Shown here piece by piece: positions 18,532 through 28,233 of a stretch of 64,000 nucleotides of DNA. This DNA comes from an uncultured OCS116 cluster bacterium (lineage in GTDB: Bacteria > Pseudomonadota > Alphaproteobacteria > Rhizobiales > TMED25): positions 1 through 64,000 of the forward strand of contig CACPHU010000003.1 in NCBI GenBank assembly GCA_902633855.1, read 5' to 3'. The notes under the pieces were generated by a model, which had not been told where the DNA came from, searched no databases, and saw only the letters and a program-made list of their open reading frames with translations. Both the position numbers and the translations under genes were made by a program. How positions within the stretch are numbered: the first letter of the stretch is position 1; each line of letters opens with the position of its first letter.

Positions 18532-19293
18532 ATGGATCACATACTAAAAATAAATGAGTTATCAAAGTCATTCGGTGATAAATCTGTGTTGGATAATCTA
18601 TCTATCAATATTGAACGAAATAAATCGCAGGTAATTATCGGTGGCTCAGGTACTGGAAAATCTGTGCTATTAAAATGTATTTTGGGCCTTATAGAGCCCG
18701 ATAGCGGCGAAATATTCTTTAATCAACAAATCCTTAACAAAAAAAAACGGGCCGACATAGATTTTCATAGTAAGATTGGTATGCTGTTCCAAGGGGCTGC
18801 ATTATTCGATAGCTTGAATGTGCAAGAAAATATTACTTTTGGGATAAAGAAACTTGAGAGTAACCTTGGTGATTTGACAGAGATAGCCGTTGATAAATTG
18901 AAAAAAGTTGGCTTAAACTCATCCGTTTTATATTTTTATCCATCTGAACTATCGGGTGGGATGCAAAAGAGAGTTGCGCTCGCAAGAGCAATTGCACGAA
19001 ATCCTGAACTCCTTTTTTTTGATGAACCAACAACTGGGCTTGATCCAATTATGGCTGATGTTATCAATAATTTAATTAATGAGGTTATCGAAGAGGTAGG
19101 TGCTACAGCAATCACAATTACTCACGACATGGAAAGTGCTAAAAAAATAGCTGATAAAATATCAATGCTCTATAAGGGCGCTGTGATATGGACGGGAGAT
19201 GCAATGGATATCAACAGCTCCAACAATCCTTATGTTGATCAATTTATTAAGGGCAGCTCTGACGGACCAATAAAAATTAACCCGAATGACTAA
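18532..19293 (+). CDS. mlaF: MlaF-family ABC transporter ATP-binding protein
   Basis: Cytoplasmic ATPase partner of the MlaE permease encoded upstream. Walker A GGSGTGKSVLLK, signature LSGGMQKRVALARAI, Walker B ELLFFDEPTTGLDP and H-loop ITHDM are all present. The M in LSGGM is typical of MlaF/Ttg2A proteins. 253 aa. Ends 3 bp before cvpA. Confidence 0.93.
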   Translation: MDHILKINELSKSFGDKSVLDNLSINIERNKSQVIIGGSGTGKSVLLKCILGLIEPDSGEIFFNQQILNKKKRADIDFHSKIGMLFQGAALFDSLNVQENITFGIKKLESNLGDLTEIAVDKLKKVGLNSSVLYFYPSELSGGMQKRVALARAIARNPELLFFDEPTTGLDPIMADVINNLINEVIEEVGATAITITHDMESAKKIADKISMLYKGAVIWTGDAMDINSSNNPYVDQFIKGSSDGPIKINPND

Positions 19294-19296
19294 ACA

Positions 19297-19866
19297 ATGA
19301 CTGACGCGATTTCTTTTTTTGATACAATACTTCTACTTTTATTATTCCTATCATCATTTTTTGCAATGTTAAGGGGTTTTACAAGAGAAACGCTCTCTAT
19401 ACTATCATGGTTTATTGCAGCAATGGCTTCGTTTATTGCCTACACAAATGACCAATCTCGCTCTTTTGCAAGCGGTATATTGCAGCCTGATTGGCTTGCT
19501 TATTCCTTACTTGTAGGTATTGTTTTTGTTGTAGCACTTATTGTTAGCGCGTTCATTTCATCTAAAATATCCAAGCTTGTGCTGAAAAGTAATATTGGTA
19601 TCTTAGATAGGATATTTGGAATTTGCTTTGGCTTCATCAGGGGATATTTAATTATAATGCTTCTATTTATTGGCATGACTTGGTTATTTGAACCAAATGA
19701 GCCTGACTGGTTAAATAAATCAATTTTTTATGATCATCTCGAATCAGGAAAAGTAAAGATTTACGGCTATCTGCCTGAGAACCCCGGTGAAATAATGGAT
19801 AATATAAATTTTGAAAATCTAGAAGAAAAACTTAATCTTAACAACATAGAAGTGCCGACAAATTAG
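19297..19866 (+). CDS. cvpA: CvpA family membrane protein
   Basis: A 189-aa protein with four hydrophobic segments (FDTILLLLLFLSSFFAMLRGF at the start). CvpA family members are encoded next to purF in many proteobacteria, as here (2-bp gap), and have been linked to envelope homeostasis and colicin V production, though the molecular role is not settled. The RGFTRETLSILSWFIA stretch is the recognisable family signature. Confidence 0.88.
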   Translation: MTDAISFFDTILLLLLFLSSFFAMLRGFTRETLSILSWFIAAMASFIAYTNDQSRSFASGILQPDWLAYSLLVGIVFVVALIVSAFISSKISKLVLKSNIGILDRIFGICFGFIRGYLIIMLLFIGMTWLFEPNEPDWLNKSIFYDHLESGKVKIYGYLPENPGEIMDNINFENLEEKLNLNNIEVPTN

Positions 19867-19868
19867 AT

Positions 19869-21314
19869 ATGAATAATAACTTAGTAGATGATCGTTTAAG
19901 AGAAGAGTGTGGAGTTTTTGGAGTGCTTGGGCATACTGACTCAGCTCAATTGACGGTCCTGGGGTTGCACGCGTTGCAGCATCGAGGGCAAGAAGCTGTT
20001 GGAATTGTGACTTTTGATGGAACTAAATTTCAATCCGAAAAAAGACTTGGTCTTGTTGGAGATAACTTTACAAAGCAACCTATTATTGAAAAATTATCTG
20101 GTATTTCGGCTATTGGCCACGTTAGATACTCAACACGAGGGGAAACAATCTTGAGGAATGTTCAACCGCTTTACGCAGACCTTGACACGGGTGGATTCAC
20201 TGTTGGTCACAATGGTAATCTTACCAACACTCTACTGCTACGAGAGAAACTTGTTTCAAGCGGGGCGATTTTCCAATCCACCTCAGATACGGAGGTCATA
20301 CTGCATTTAGTGGCAAAAAGCAAGAAACTAAAATTTATTGATAAATTTATTGACGCCATTGGTTATTTAGAGGGGGCCTATGCTCTCGTGGCATTGACTA
20401 ATAAAAAGTTGATTGGCGCAAGAGACCCACTTGGAATTAGACCCTTGGTTCTTGGAAAACTTGATAAATCTTATATTTTAGCATCTGAAACATGTGCGCT
20501 GGATATTATTGGCGCTGAGTTTATTAGAGAAGTAGAAAATGGTGAAATTATAGTTATTACTGATGATGGAATAGAGAGCCACTATCCTTTTCCAAAGCAA
20601 AGTCCTAGACCTTGCATATTTGAATATATTTATTTTGCGATGCCTCACAGCGTAATTGGTGGTAGGAGTGTATACGAAATACGAAAACAACTTGGATACG
20701 AGCTTTCAAAAGAAGACAATGTAAAAGCTGAAATTGTTGTTCCAGTTCCAGACTCTGGCGTTCCCGCGGCACTTGGATATTCAGAAGGATCAAAAATTAA
20801 TTTTGATTATGGATTAATTCGTAATCATTATGTTGGCAGGACATTTATAGAACCAACTCAAAATATTAGACAATTTGGAGTAAGACTAAAACATTCGGCT
20901 AACGTGCAAATGGTTAAAAATAAAAGTGTAGTACTCCTAGATGATAGCTTAGTTAGAGGCACAACCTCCGTAAAAATAGTGAGAATGCTCTTTGAGTCGG
21001 GCGCGAAAGAGGTGCATTTAAGAATTGCATCACCACCCATAAAATACAGCGACTACTATGGAATTGATACCCCAGAAAAAGATAGCTTGCTCGCAGCAAA
21101 GCACAATATGGATGAGATGAGAGACTATATTGGTTGCACATCACTAAAATTTTTATCAATTGGGGGTTTATATAGGGCATTAGGATACAGCGAAAGAAAC
21201 AACGAAATGCCACAATTTACAGATCATTGCTTTACCGGTGACTACCCAACCAAATTGAGTGATATTGAACAGATCCCAGATCACACAAGCCAACTATCAC
21301 TCTTAGAGGAATAA
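19869..21314 (+). CDS. purF: Amidophosphoribosyltransferase
   Basis: First committed step of purine synthesis: PRPP plus glutamine to phosphoribosylamine. The glutamine-amidotransferase nucleophile is the cysteine in REECGVFGVLGH, about 13 residues from the start, so a short propeptide must be cleaved to expose it. The PRPP-binding loop is VVLLDDSLVRGTTS. 481 aa, normal. Together with guaA and guaB near 47-52 kb, the window carries several purine genes in separate operons. Confidence 0.96.
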   Translation: MNNNLVDDRLREECGVFGVLGHTDSAQLTVLGLHALQHRGQEAVGIVTFDGTKFQSEKRLGLVGDNFTKQPIIEKLSGISAIGHVRYSTRGETILRNVQPLYADLDTGGFTVGHNGNLTNTLLLREKLVSSGAIFQSTSDTEVILHLVAKSKKLKFIDKFIDAIGYLEGAYALVALTNKKLIGARDPLGIRPLVLGKLDKSYILASETCALDIIGAEFIREVENGEIIVITDDGIESHYPFPKQSPRPCIFEYIYFAMPHSVIGGRSVYEIRKQLGYELSKEDNVKAEIVVPVPDSGVPAALGYSEGSKINFDYGLIRNHYVGRTFIEPTQNIRQFGVRLKHSANVQMVKNKSVVLLDDSLVRGTTSVKIVRMLFESGAKEVHLRIASPPIKYSDYYGIDTPEKDSLLAAKHNMDEMRDYIGCTSLKFLSIGGLYRALGYSERNNEMPQFTDHCFTGDYPTKLSDIEQIPDHTSQLSLLEE

Positions 21315-21320
21315 ATTAAG

Positions 21321-22055
21321 GTGTCTTTTGATTTGAAAGGAATGAATATACTAATTACTGGGGCATCCAGTGGGATTGGGAGACAAGCCGCGCTTACATA
21401 TGGAAAACATAAAGCTAACATTATAGCACTGGGACGTTCACAGAGCGCACTGGAGATGCTTGATGATGATCTTACAAAATACAATTGTAATGTGAGTCTT
21501 GTTCCATTTAACTTAATGCAATTTGATCTTATAAAGGGCATGGAACAAAAATTATCTGAAAGAATAGATCATCTGGATGTATTGTTTTTAAATGCTGCAG
21601 CATTTGGAAGTCTCACACCAATTACACACATAACCGAGGCGGAATGGAACGAGACTTTTGCAGTAAACTTGACATCTAATGTAATATTTTTGAAGTTATT
21701 TGAGCCCTACTTAAAAAGGGCAAATCAATCACAAGTCCTAATATCCACTACAGAAATCATCAATCAGAAAAAACCTTTTTGGGGCTTATATTCAGCATCA
21801 AAGGCAGCTTTAGAGCAAATAGCATATAGTTATGCTGAAGAAACTCAAAACACAAATATAAAAGTTAACCTGATTGATCCAGGTATCGTGAATACCAAAC
21901 TAAGATTAAAAGCCTATCCTGGTGAAGATAAGCAAAAAATTACTCAGCCATCAGACCTCTCAGATTTTTTTGAAGATATATTATTCAATGATAAATTTGC
22001 TAATGGTGAATTAATTAGATACGCTGATTGGCTGGAATCATCAAAGCGTGTTTAA
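21321..22055 (+). CDS. Short-chain dehydrogenase/reductase
   Basis: A 244-aa classical SDR starting at a GTG. Cofactor motif TGASSGIGRQAA, the NAA motif in LFLNAAAFG, and the catalytic YxxxK in LYSASKAAL are present. Its place directly after purF and its divergence from FabG suggest a family sometimes found in that position in alphaproteobacteria, but the substrate is unknown. Convergent 4-bp overlap with der. Confidence 0.88.
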   Translation: MSFDLKGMNILITGASSGIGRQAALTYGKHKANIIALGRSQSALEMLDDDLTKYNCNVSLVPFNLMQFDLIKGMEQKLSERIDHLDVLFLNAAAFGSLTPITHITEAEWNETFAVNLTSNVIFLKLFEPYLKRANQSQVLISTTEIINQKKPFWGLYSASKAALEQIAYSYAEETQNTNIKVNLIDPGIVNTKLRLKAYPGEDKQKITQPSDLSDFFEDILFNDKFANGELIRYADWLESSKRV

Positions 22056-23380
22056 GTGACATAGGGATTATCGCCCTTTCTAAAATGAATTCGAAGTGGC
22101 GATAAATTGTACCCAAAGGCATTTCTGAGTTCATTGATTAAATACTTACGGTAAGAACCTGGAATGGAATCTGGTGCAGATGAAAATATAATAAATGTTG
22201 GAGGCTTTACTGAGGCTTGAGTTATATATCTTAGCTTTACCCTTCGCCCAGCTTTAGCCGGCGGTTGATGCTTTTGAACAGCTTCATTTAGCCACGTGTT
22301 CAGCTTCGCTGTTGTAGTTCTCTTTGTCCATTCATCGTATAGAAGGATAACTCTTTCCATCATCTCTTCTGTACCCTTTCCTTTTAGGGATGATACTTTA
22401 AGGATATTTTTTTTATCAAGTTGAATTAAATTTGTAGAAAAGATCTTACCGATCTCATGGTCAAACTGCGCCCTATCTTTTACTAAATCTATCTTGTTAA
22501 AGACAATCAGGAGAGCTCTTCCTTCTGTCAAAACTTGATCAGCCAGCCTCAAATCCTGCTTGTCAATGAAATCAATGGCATCAATTAGTAAAATTACAAT
22601 ATCGGAATACTTAATTGCCTTTATAGAGTCAAAATAAGCAAGCTTCTCAGTATCTTGATAAACCCTAGATTTTCTTCGAAGACCTGCCGTGTCGATAAGC
22701 CTAATTCTTTTTCCACTCCATTCCCAATCAGTAGAAATCGAGTCCCTTGTTATTCCAGCAATATCACCTGTCAACATTCTGTCGTGTCCAACAAGAGAGT
22801 TTAATAATGTAGATTTACCAACATTCGGCTTTCCTATTATGGTGAGATTTATTGCATCTTCATCATTATTTTCATTAACCTGATACGATGGTATAACTTC
22901 CACTATTTCATCTATTAAGCTACCAATACCAATATTATGTTCGGCTGATATGGCAAGAGGTTCACCAAAGCCAAGCTCAAAAAATTCATAGATATTTAAC
23001 CTTGCGGCACCACGTTCGCATTTATTAACTATGGTACGTGTCAAGATACCTGATTTTCTCAAATAATTAGCAAATTCAATATCTTTTGTTGTTAATCCAG
23101 ATTTCGCATCAACAATAAATAGGCATAAGTCGGAGTCTTTTATCACTTTTAATGCGTTATCTTCGACAGACAGGGATAAGTTATCTGATGCTGACTCATA
23201 AACACCTGCTGTATCAATAAGAGAAAACTCTTGATCCTTTAGTATGATTAATTCTTCTCGGAAATCACGTGTTAACCCAGAGATATCAGATACTAACGCT
23301 TTTTTTCTACCATACAATCTATTAAATAAGGTAGATTTGCCAACATTTGGTCTGCCTGCTAAAACTATTCTTGGGGTCAT
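22052..23380 (-). CDS. der: Ribosome-associated GTPase Der (EngA)
   Basis: Essential 50S assembly GTPase with two tandem G domains: GRPNVGKSTLF at residue 8 and GKPNVGKSTLL near residue 187, each followed by the switch and NKxD motifs (IVNKCE, VFNKID). The C-terminal KH-like domain ends with PLRIHFRKGDNPYV. 442 aa, normal. Followed upstream (9 bp) by bamB, the usual der-bamB linkage. Confidence 0.96.
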   Translation of the reverse strand: MTPRIVLAGRPNVGKSTLFNRLYGRKKALVSDISGLTRDFREELIILKDQEFSLIDTAGVYESASDNLSLSVEDNALKVIKDSDLCLFIVDAKSGLTTKDIEFANYLRKSGILTRTIVNKCERGAARLNIYEFFELGFGEPLAISAEHNIGIGSLIDEIVEVIPSYQVNENNDEDAINLTIIGKPNVGKSTLLNSLVGHDRMLTGDIAGITRDSISTDWEWSGKRIRLIDTAGLRRKSRVYQDTEKLAYFDSIKAIKYSDIVILLIDAIDFIDKQDLRLADQVLTEGRALLIVFNKIDLVKDRAQFDHEIGKIFSTNLIQLDKKNILKVSSLKGKGTEEMMERVILLYDEWTKRTTTAKLNTWLNEAVQKHQPPAKAGRRVKLRYITQASVKPPTFIIFSSAPDSIPGSYRKYLINELRNAFGYNLSPLRIHFRKGDNPYVT

Positions 23381-23389
23381 AATAATACT

Positions 23390-24715
23390 TCATCTATATG
23401 ATATCAATTCACCGTCATTAGATATAACATATAAATTTTTATTTACAATAATGGGTGGTATTGTCGATGCTTCTATTTTGTTTTTCAAAATATCAGCCAA
23501 TTTACCTGTTTTTGGGTCATGCACAATCAGATCGCCTGATGATAAAAATAAATAGAGCCTATTTTGGAGTATCTGCATTGATATAATTTTGTTATCATTC
23601 TTAAACTCATAATTTGAGTTAATATCCTCAACCCATAGAACGTCTCCACTCTCAGCATCAATGGCAAAAAGTATATTATCATTAGATACAATAAATAAGT
23701 AATTATTTGACGCTACTGGTGTAATTGAAGATGAGATTGGTAATTCCCACATACGAAATCCATTATTTACGTTATTAGCAATAAGCCTCCCTTGAAAACC
23801 TACCGTTAACAATAAATTTTCATAAATGATTGGGCTGGCAGTTATATCCTTAATTTGCGAGAGGGAGTTTTTGATGTTTTTCCTATTAACCGAGTCTGCC
23901 CATAATCTGTTTCCATTATTTTTTTTAAATACGAAAATCTCACCAGATTTATAAGGAACGATTATTTTGTCTTCGAATAAAGCCATATTACTTGTTTGCA
24001 CTAACCCTGCTGTTTCAGAGAACCAGGAGTACTCCCATTTCTTGTCCCCTGATTGTATGTCGAATGCATTTATTTTATTATCCACGCTTAAGACAAATAC
24101 CATCGAGTTATCTGCTATTGGTGCAGCCCTTACAGGAGAACTAACCATATTTCTCCAAAGAATATCTCCGTTGTAAGGGTCAAGCGCATATAATTCACCG
24201 AAGCCATTTGTAAAAAATATTATTCCAGAGTTTGCAAATAAACCACCACCAAAACCAATTTTAGGATCCTCTCCATCAGGAAATAATGATTTACTCCAGT
24301 TAATAGTACCGTTATCTGGATTTACTGATGAAATTGTATTCTCTGTATCGACAACAAATAAAGTATCACCAATATAGATTGGCGACACCGAAGAAAGGTT
24401 GAGTTTACTTGAACCTTGGCCAATATTTACTGACCATTTTTTTATAAACCCCTCCGAAAACGCAATATTATTTTTATTGTTTGTTGTTTCCCTATCAGAG
24501 GAAATCCAACGCTTCGTTACGAGCGGCTCCGATAATTGAATCGTATCAAAGCTTTCGGCTAATTTTATATTGGCTGAACCTATCAATATATTTTCCCGAT
24601 CCCCGGGAAGAATATATTCTTTTCCCCTGATGACGCTCTCACAAGCAGATAGGTTAATAATTATTAGAAATAATAATAATCTAGATATGTATATTTTAGC
24701 TATATTTAATTGCAC
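23390..24715 (-). CDS. bamB: Outer membrane assembly lipoprotein BamB
   Basis: PQQ-like beta-propeller lipoprotein of the BAM complex that folds outer-membrane proteins. It begins with a lipoprotein signal (LLLFLIIINLSACES; lipobox LSAC), followed by repeated propeller blades with A-x-D-x-x-x-G-x-x-x-W repeats such as ALDPYNGDILWR and AFDIQSGDKKWEY. 441 aa. It sits between der and a YfgM-like gene, matching the yfgM-bamB-der order known from proteobacteria. Confidence 0.92.
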   Translation of the reverse strand: MQLNIAKIYISRLLLFLIIINLSACESVIRGKEYILPGDRENILIGSANIKLAESFDTIQLSEPLVTKRWISSDRETTNNKNNIAFSEGFIKKWSVNIGQGSSKLNLSSVSPIYIGDTLFVVDTENTISSVNPDNGTINWSKSLFPDGEDPKIGFGGGLFANSGIIFFTNGFGELYALDPYNGDILWRNMVSSPVRAAPIADNSMVFVLSVDNKINAFDIQSGDKKWEYSWFSETAGLVQTSNMALFEDKIIVPYKSGEIFVFKKNNGNRLWADSVNRKNIKNSLSQIKDITASPIIYENLLLTVGFQGRLIANNVNNGFRMWELPISSSITPVASNNYLFIVSNDNILFAIDAESGDVLWVEDINSNYEFKNDNKIISMQILQNRLYLFLSSGDLIVHDPKTGKLADILKNKIEASTIPPIIVNKNLYVISNDGELISYR

Positions 24716-24725
24716 AATATATATT

Positions 24726-25370
24726 TTATTTTGAATCCATGACTCTCAGCATCATCTGAGCTCTATCAAACATGCCATCTGTAGTTTTTTCACTTTTTAT
24801 AATGATATTTAGATATTCAATACCTCTTTCATATAAGCCGTGTTTGTATGCGCTCATTGCCAATACTTCATACGCAAATAATGAGAGAGGGTTGTCACTT
24901 TCTAGTATTGAAGATAGATCCTCCTGTATTTGATCAAATGAGACGTTATCGACATTCAGATAAGAAAGTTTTAGCTTTGCCAGATCTCTAATAAGACTAT
25001 TCTCAGCTTTTTTAACGAGATCCATATATGTTTCTCTTGCATCATCGAGTTTATTTTGAGAAATGAAGTTATCAGATTTCAATAGCAAGGCATATGTTTT
25101 ATAATCACTTGTTCCGCTCTCAAGTAATTCATCAATATAATCATTTATTAAATGAGACTCATCACCCGTAGCACTCTCAACAATTTGTGATAATATTAAG
25201 CCCGACTTTTCAGATTTGCTCTGTGAGTAATATTGATATGCCTCAGAACCAATTAAGACTGAGGAAATAACGATAACTGCTGCATATATTGAATTTTTAT
25301 AGGTGGCCCAGAGAGATTTTAGCCGATCCTGCCTTAGATCATCATCAATTTCATTAAATAAGTTCGACAT
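24726..25370 (-). CDS. YfgM-like tetratricopeptide membrane protein
   Basis: A membrane-anchored periplasmic protein: short N-terminal cytoplasmic part (FNEIDDDLRQDRLKSLWATYK), one membrane helix (AAVIVISSVLIGSEAYQYY), then helical TPR-like repeats. YfgM-type proteins associate with the SecYEG translocon and periplasmic chaperones and are commonly next to bamB. The ORF track begins at 25427, but the ATG at 25370 is preceded by GGTGA and gives the normal N-terminus (MSNLFNEID), so I prefer it. Confidence 0.8.
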   Translation of the reverse strand: MSNLFNEIDDDLRQDRLKSLWATYKNSIYAAVIVISSVLIGSEAYQYYSQSKSEKSGLILSQIVESATGDESHLINDYIDELLESGTSDYKTYALLLKSDNFISQNKLDDARETYMDLVKKAENSLIRDLAKLKLSYLNVDNVSFDQIQEDLSSILESDNPLSLFAYEVLAMSAYKHGLYERGIEYLNIIIKSEKTTDGMFDRAQMMLRVMDSK

Positions 25371-25442
25371 TTTATCACCAACAATAGATAACGAATTATT
25401 TATAACTATTTTTTTGGTTGTTTCCAATCAAAATCATTCAAA

Positions 25443-26126
25443 TCATGGAAAATATTGAATCTTACTTTTGTCATTAATCCACTCATCATATTTTTTCATT
25501 GTGACTTTGAACGCGTGAGAGTCAATAAAACCTTGAAGAGATTTCTTCACTTTTTCGAGTTTAAAATGCTCTTCGAACCAAAGAGGGTCAGCAATCATAA
25601 ATTGCCGAACTAAAGGCAGTATACATAATTCATACACTGATACTTTATTTCCATAAATAAATCCACTCTTGGTAATTTTATCATCTATTAGCTTCAAGAT
25701 CTCGCATGCCGAGTCTCTGTGTTTCTGTCTATGTGTAACGTCGTACCTACTTGAATATTTATACCTATCAAGATGAAATTTAAATTTGTTATCAAATAAG
25801 CTTATGAAATAATCAACGTCTTCGTTTTTATCATTAAGTGGAATTAATAGCCCACCAGGGTCACTTTGACCTAGAATCCATTTTACAATATCAAGGCTCT
25901 CTTCAATAACCGAGAGGTCTTCTTTTAATAATACTGGAACAGTTGCCTTAGGCGACGCCAAAATAAATTCTGGTGGCTTATTTTTTAGAGATATTTCACG
26001 AATTTGGCACTTGATTGTCGAATAATATATTGACAATCTTGCCCTTATGGCAAACGGACATCTTCTAAATGAGTATAATACTAACTCTCTATTTATTTTG
26101 TCTTGGCCCGAGTGCTTCTCTTTCAT
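25443..26126 (-). CDS. Glutathione S-transferase family protein
   Basis: A 227-aa protein with a thioredoxin-like N-terminal domain (YSFRRCPFAIRARLSIYYS, with the CPFA motif near residue 23), a cis-proline position in TVPVLLKEDL, and the ESLDIVKWI helix, followed by an all-helical C-terminal domain. The cysteine motif resembles Omega/glutaredoxin-2-like GSTs rather than tyrosine or serine types. Its 5' end overlaps trhO by 38 bp, so the two are translationally linked. Confidence 0.82.
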   Translation of the reverse strand: MKEKHSGQDKINRELVLYSFRRCPFAIRARLSIYYSTIKCQIREISLKNKPPEFILASPKATVPVLLKEDLSVIEESLDIVKWILGQSDPGGLLIPLNDKNEDVDYFISLFDNKFKFHLDRYKYSSRYDVTHRQKHRDSACEILKLIDDKITKSGFIYGNKVSVYELCILPLVRQFMIADPLWFEEHFKLEKVKKSLQGFIDSHAFKVTMKKYDEWINDKSKIQYFP

Positions 26127-27009
26127 GCTTCAGCTTGAGTTGTAATTTTCGTTCCTTAAATCTTTTCATGCTTTTTTGTGTTTGGTTATCGTGGCAGTGA
26201 GGACATGATATTTCTGGTACATAATACTCGCTTAATCTATCTTCTTCAGATAAAGGCATCCTGCATGCATGACACATGTTATGCTGACCCTTTTCAAGCC
26301 CATGCTCGAGTGAAACTCTGTAGTCAAATACAAAACATTCACCTCTCCATTTTGAGTGATCTTTGGATTTATGCTCAAGATATTTTAAAATACCTCCATT
26401 CAGCTGATAGACATTTTTGTAACCTTTACCCAATAGATAGGATGAGGCTTTCTCGCATCTTATTCCACCAGTGCAATACATTGCGATTTTTTTACTTTTT
26501 GACTTGCTTAGATTTTTGTCTGCCCAATCAGGAAAATCCCTAAAAGATTTTGTATTTGCTAAACTTGCCCCGATGAAGGATCCAATGGAGTGTTCGTATG
26601 TATTCCTCGTATCGACAACAATTACATCCCTGTCGTCAAGTAACTTGTCCCAATCGTCAGGTTGAAGAAGCTTTCCTGTCAGTTCATGCGGATTAACACC
26701 AAGCTTTCCCATCGTAACAATCTCTTTTTTTAATCTGACTCTCATCTTACGAAAGGTTTTTCCAAATGCTTTTGAATATTTGATTTGCAAATCCGAAAAA
26801 TTATCTAATGACTTTACGTATGTTATTACATTTTTTACGCTCATTTCGTCACCTGATATGGATCCATTAATACCCTCAGAGGCCAGCAAAATGGTTCCGA
26901 GAACTTTGTTTTTTTCGCAAATTGTTTGAATAATACCCCTAAATGACTTGTAATCGGCCCATGGACTGAACTTATAAAATGATGCAACAATATTATTATT
27001 TGATATCAT
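26089..27009 (-). CDS. trhO: tRNA uridine(34) hydroxylase TrhO (rhodanese domain)
   Basis: TrhO (YceA/UPF0176) makes 5-hydroxyuridine at the wobble position of certain tRNAs using oxygen. An N-terminal acylphosphatase-like domain (ASEGINGSISGDE) is followed by a rhodanese domain with the active cysteine in YCTGGIRCEKAS. A C-terminal cysteine-rich segment (CHACRMPLSEED, CPHCH) matches the family. 306 aa. It lies in a compact minus-strand run with the GST gene. Confidence 0.93.
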   Translation of the reverse strand: MISNNNIVASFYKFSPWADYKSFRGIIQTICEKNKVLGTILLASEGINGSISGDEMSVKNVITYVKSLDNFSDLQIKYSKAFGKTFRKMRVRLKKEIVTMGKLGVNPHELTGKLLQPDDWDKLLDDRDVIVVDTRNTYEHSIGSFIGASLANTKSFRDFPDWADKNLSKSKSKKIAMYCTGGIRCEKASSYLLGKGYKNVYQLNGGILKYLEHKSKDHSKWRGECFVFDYRVSLEHGLEKGQHNMCHACRMPLSEEDRLSEYYVPEISCPHCHDNQTQKSMKRFKERKLQLKLKHEREALGPRQNK

Positions 27010-27019
27010 AGAGTACCCC

Positions 27020-28174
27020 CTATCTAAATCTTATGTTAGCCTTATTCAAATCAGAAATTTTATTACATCCCATCAACTTCATATCTCTAATAATTTCATC
27101 TCTCATAAGGGTTATTGCCTTCTTCACCCCGCTTGAGCCAGCGCCAGCGAGTGAATAAAGATAAAATCTTCCGCCAGAGCATGCGTTTGCTCCCAAAGAT
27201 AGAGCTTTTAATACATGGGTACCTCTTCTAATTCCTCCATCACAAATTATCTCAATTTGCCCACCGACAGCACTTACAATTTCTTCCAATTGATCAAATG
27301 GTGACCGTGATCCATCCAGTTGTCTGCCTCCGTGGTTTGAGAGCATTATTGCAGTGGCGCCAACATCGATAGCCTTTTTTGCATCATCCGCAGACATTAT
27401 TCCTTTCAAACAAAGTGGTTTTGGCCATATTTTTCTTATTTCTTCAATTTTTTTCCAACTTAATTCTTGATCTAACATATTTGTAAAATAATCTCCAACC
27501 GAGATTGCAATTTTTGTCCCCTCACTTAAATGGGAGTCTAACTGAGGTAATGAGAATTTCTCTCTAAATAGGTAGTTAAAACTCCACATTGGCGAAAGCA
27601 TAAAACTCATGAGACTTGCAATGGTTAGCTTTGGTGGCGATGTAAAGCCTGTTCTCAGGTCCCGCTCCCTATTACCGCCCACAATAGTATCGACTGTTAT
27701 AGCCAATGCATCAAAATTATGGTCAATACATTTTTGAAGCATATCTTGATTGAGAGCCTTATCTTTATGTACATATAATTGAAACATCTTGGGGCACCTA
27801 AATTTCCTACCCACCTCCTCTATTCCAACCGTTGCAAGGGAAGATATTCCAAAATAAGTATTAAAATATTCAGCAGCTTCTCCAACGGCCCTCTCTCCCT
27901 CATAGTGAAACAACCTTTGGAGTGCAGTCGGTGATAAAAATATTGGCAGATCTATTTTTTTTCCCAATATTTCAATGGATATATCAACATCATTGACAGG
28001 TTTAAGTACGCTTGGTATCAGGTCGCATTGATCAAATGATGCTGTATTGCGTGCATAGGTAACCTCATCGTCGGCAGCGCCATCAATGTAATGAAAAACT
28101 GGAGACGGTAAATTTTGCTTGGCCAACATACGAAAGTCATCGGTATTATAGCAATTTTTTAACTGTTTGAGCAT
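27020..28174 (-). CDS. FMN-dependent 2-hydroxyacid dehydrogenase
   Basis: A 384-aa FMN enzyme of the lactate/glycolate/mandelate dehydrogenase family. It has the catalytic and FMN-binding signature SNHGGRQLDGSRSP (His-Arg pair), an early YIDGAADDEVTYARN stretch, and phosphate-binding ICDGGIRRGTHVLKALSLGA. The position usually reading IGRPYLYGLA is here SGGRFYLYSLAGAG, a small departure. Substrate could be L-lactate, glycolate or a longer 2-hydroxyacid. A second paralog lies at 38085-39311. No hydrophobic membrane anchor segment is obvious. Confidence 0.88.
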   Translation of the reverse strand: MLKQLKNCYNTDDFRMLAKQNLPSPVFHYIDGAADDEVTYARNTASFDQCDLIPSVLKPVNDVDISIEILGKKIDLPIFLSPTALQRLFHYEGERAVGEAAEYFNTYFGISSLATVGIEEVGRKFRCPKMFQLYVHKDKALNQDMLQKCIDHNFDALAITVDTIVGGNRERDLRTGFTSPPKLTIASLMSFMLSPMWSFNYLFREKFSLPQLDSHLSEGTKIAISVGDYFTNMLDQELSWKKIEEIRKIWPKPLCLKGIMSADDAKKAIDVGATAIMLSNHGGRQLDGSRSPFDQLEEIVSAVGGQIEIICDGGIRRGTHVLKALSLGANACSGGRFYLYSLAGAGSSGVKKAITLMRDEIIRDMKLMGCNKISDLNKANIRFR

Positions 28175-28233
28175 ATTAAAATACTACAATCTATTACAGA
28201 AAACATCAAAATTATAATTTAACTTGTGACAGA

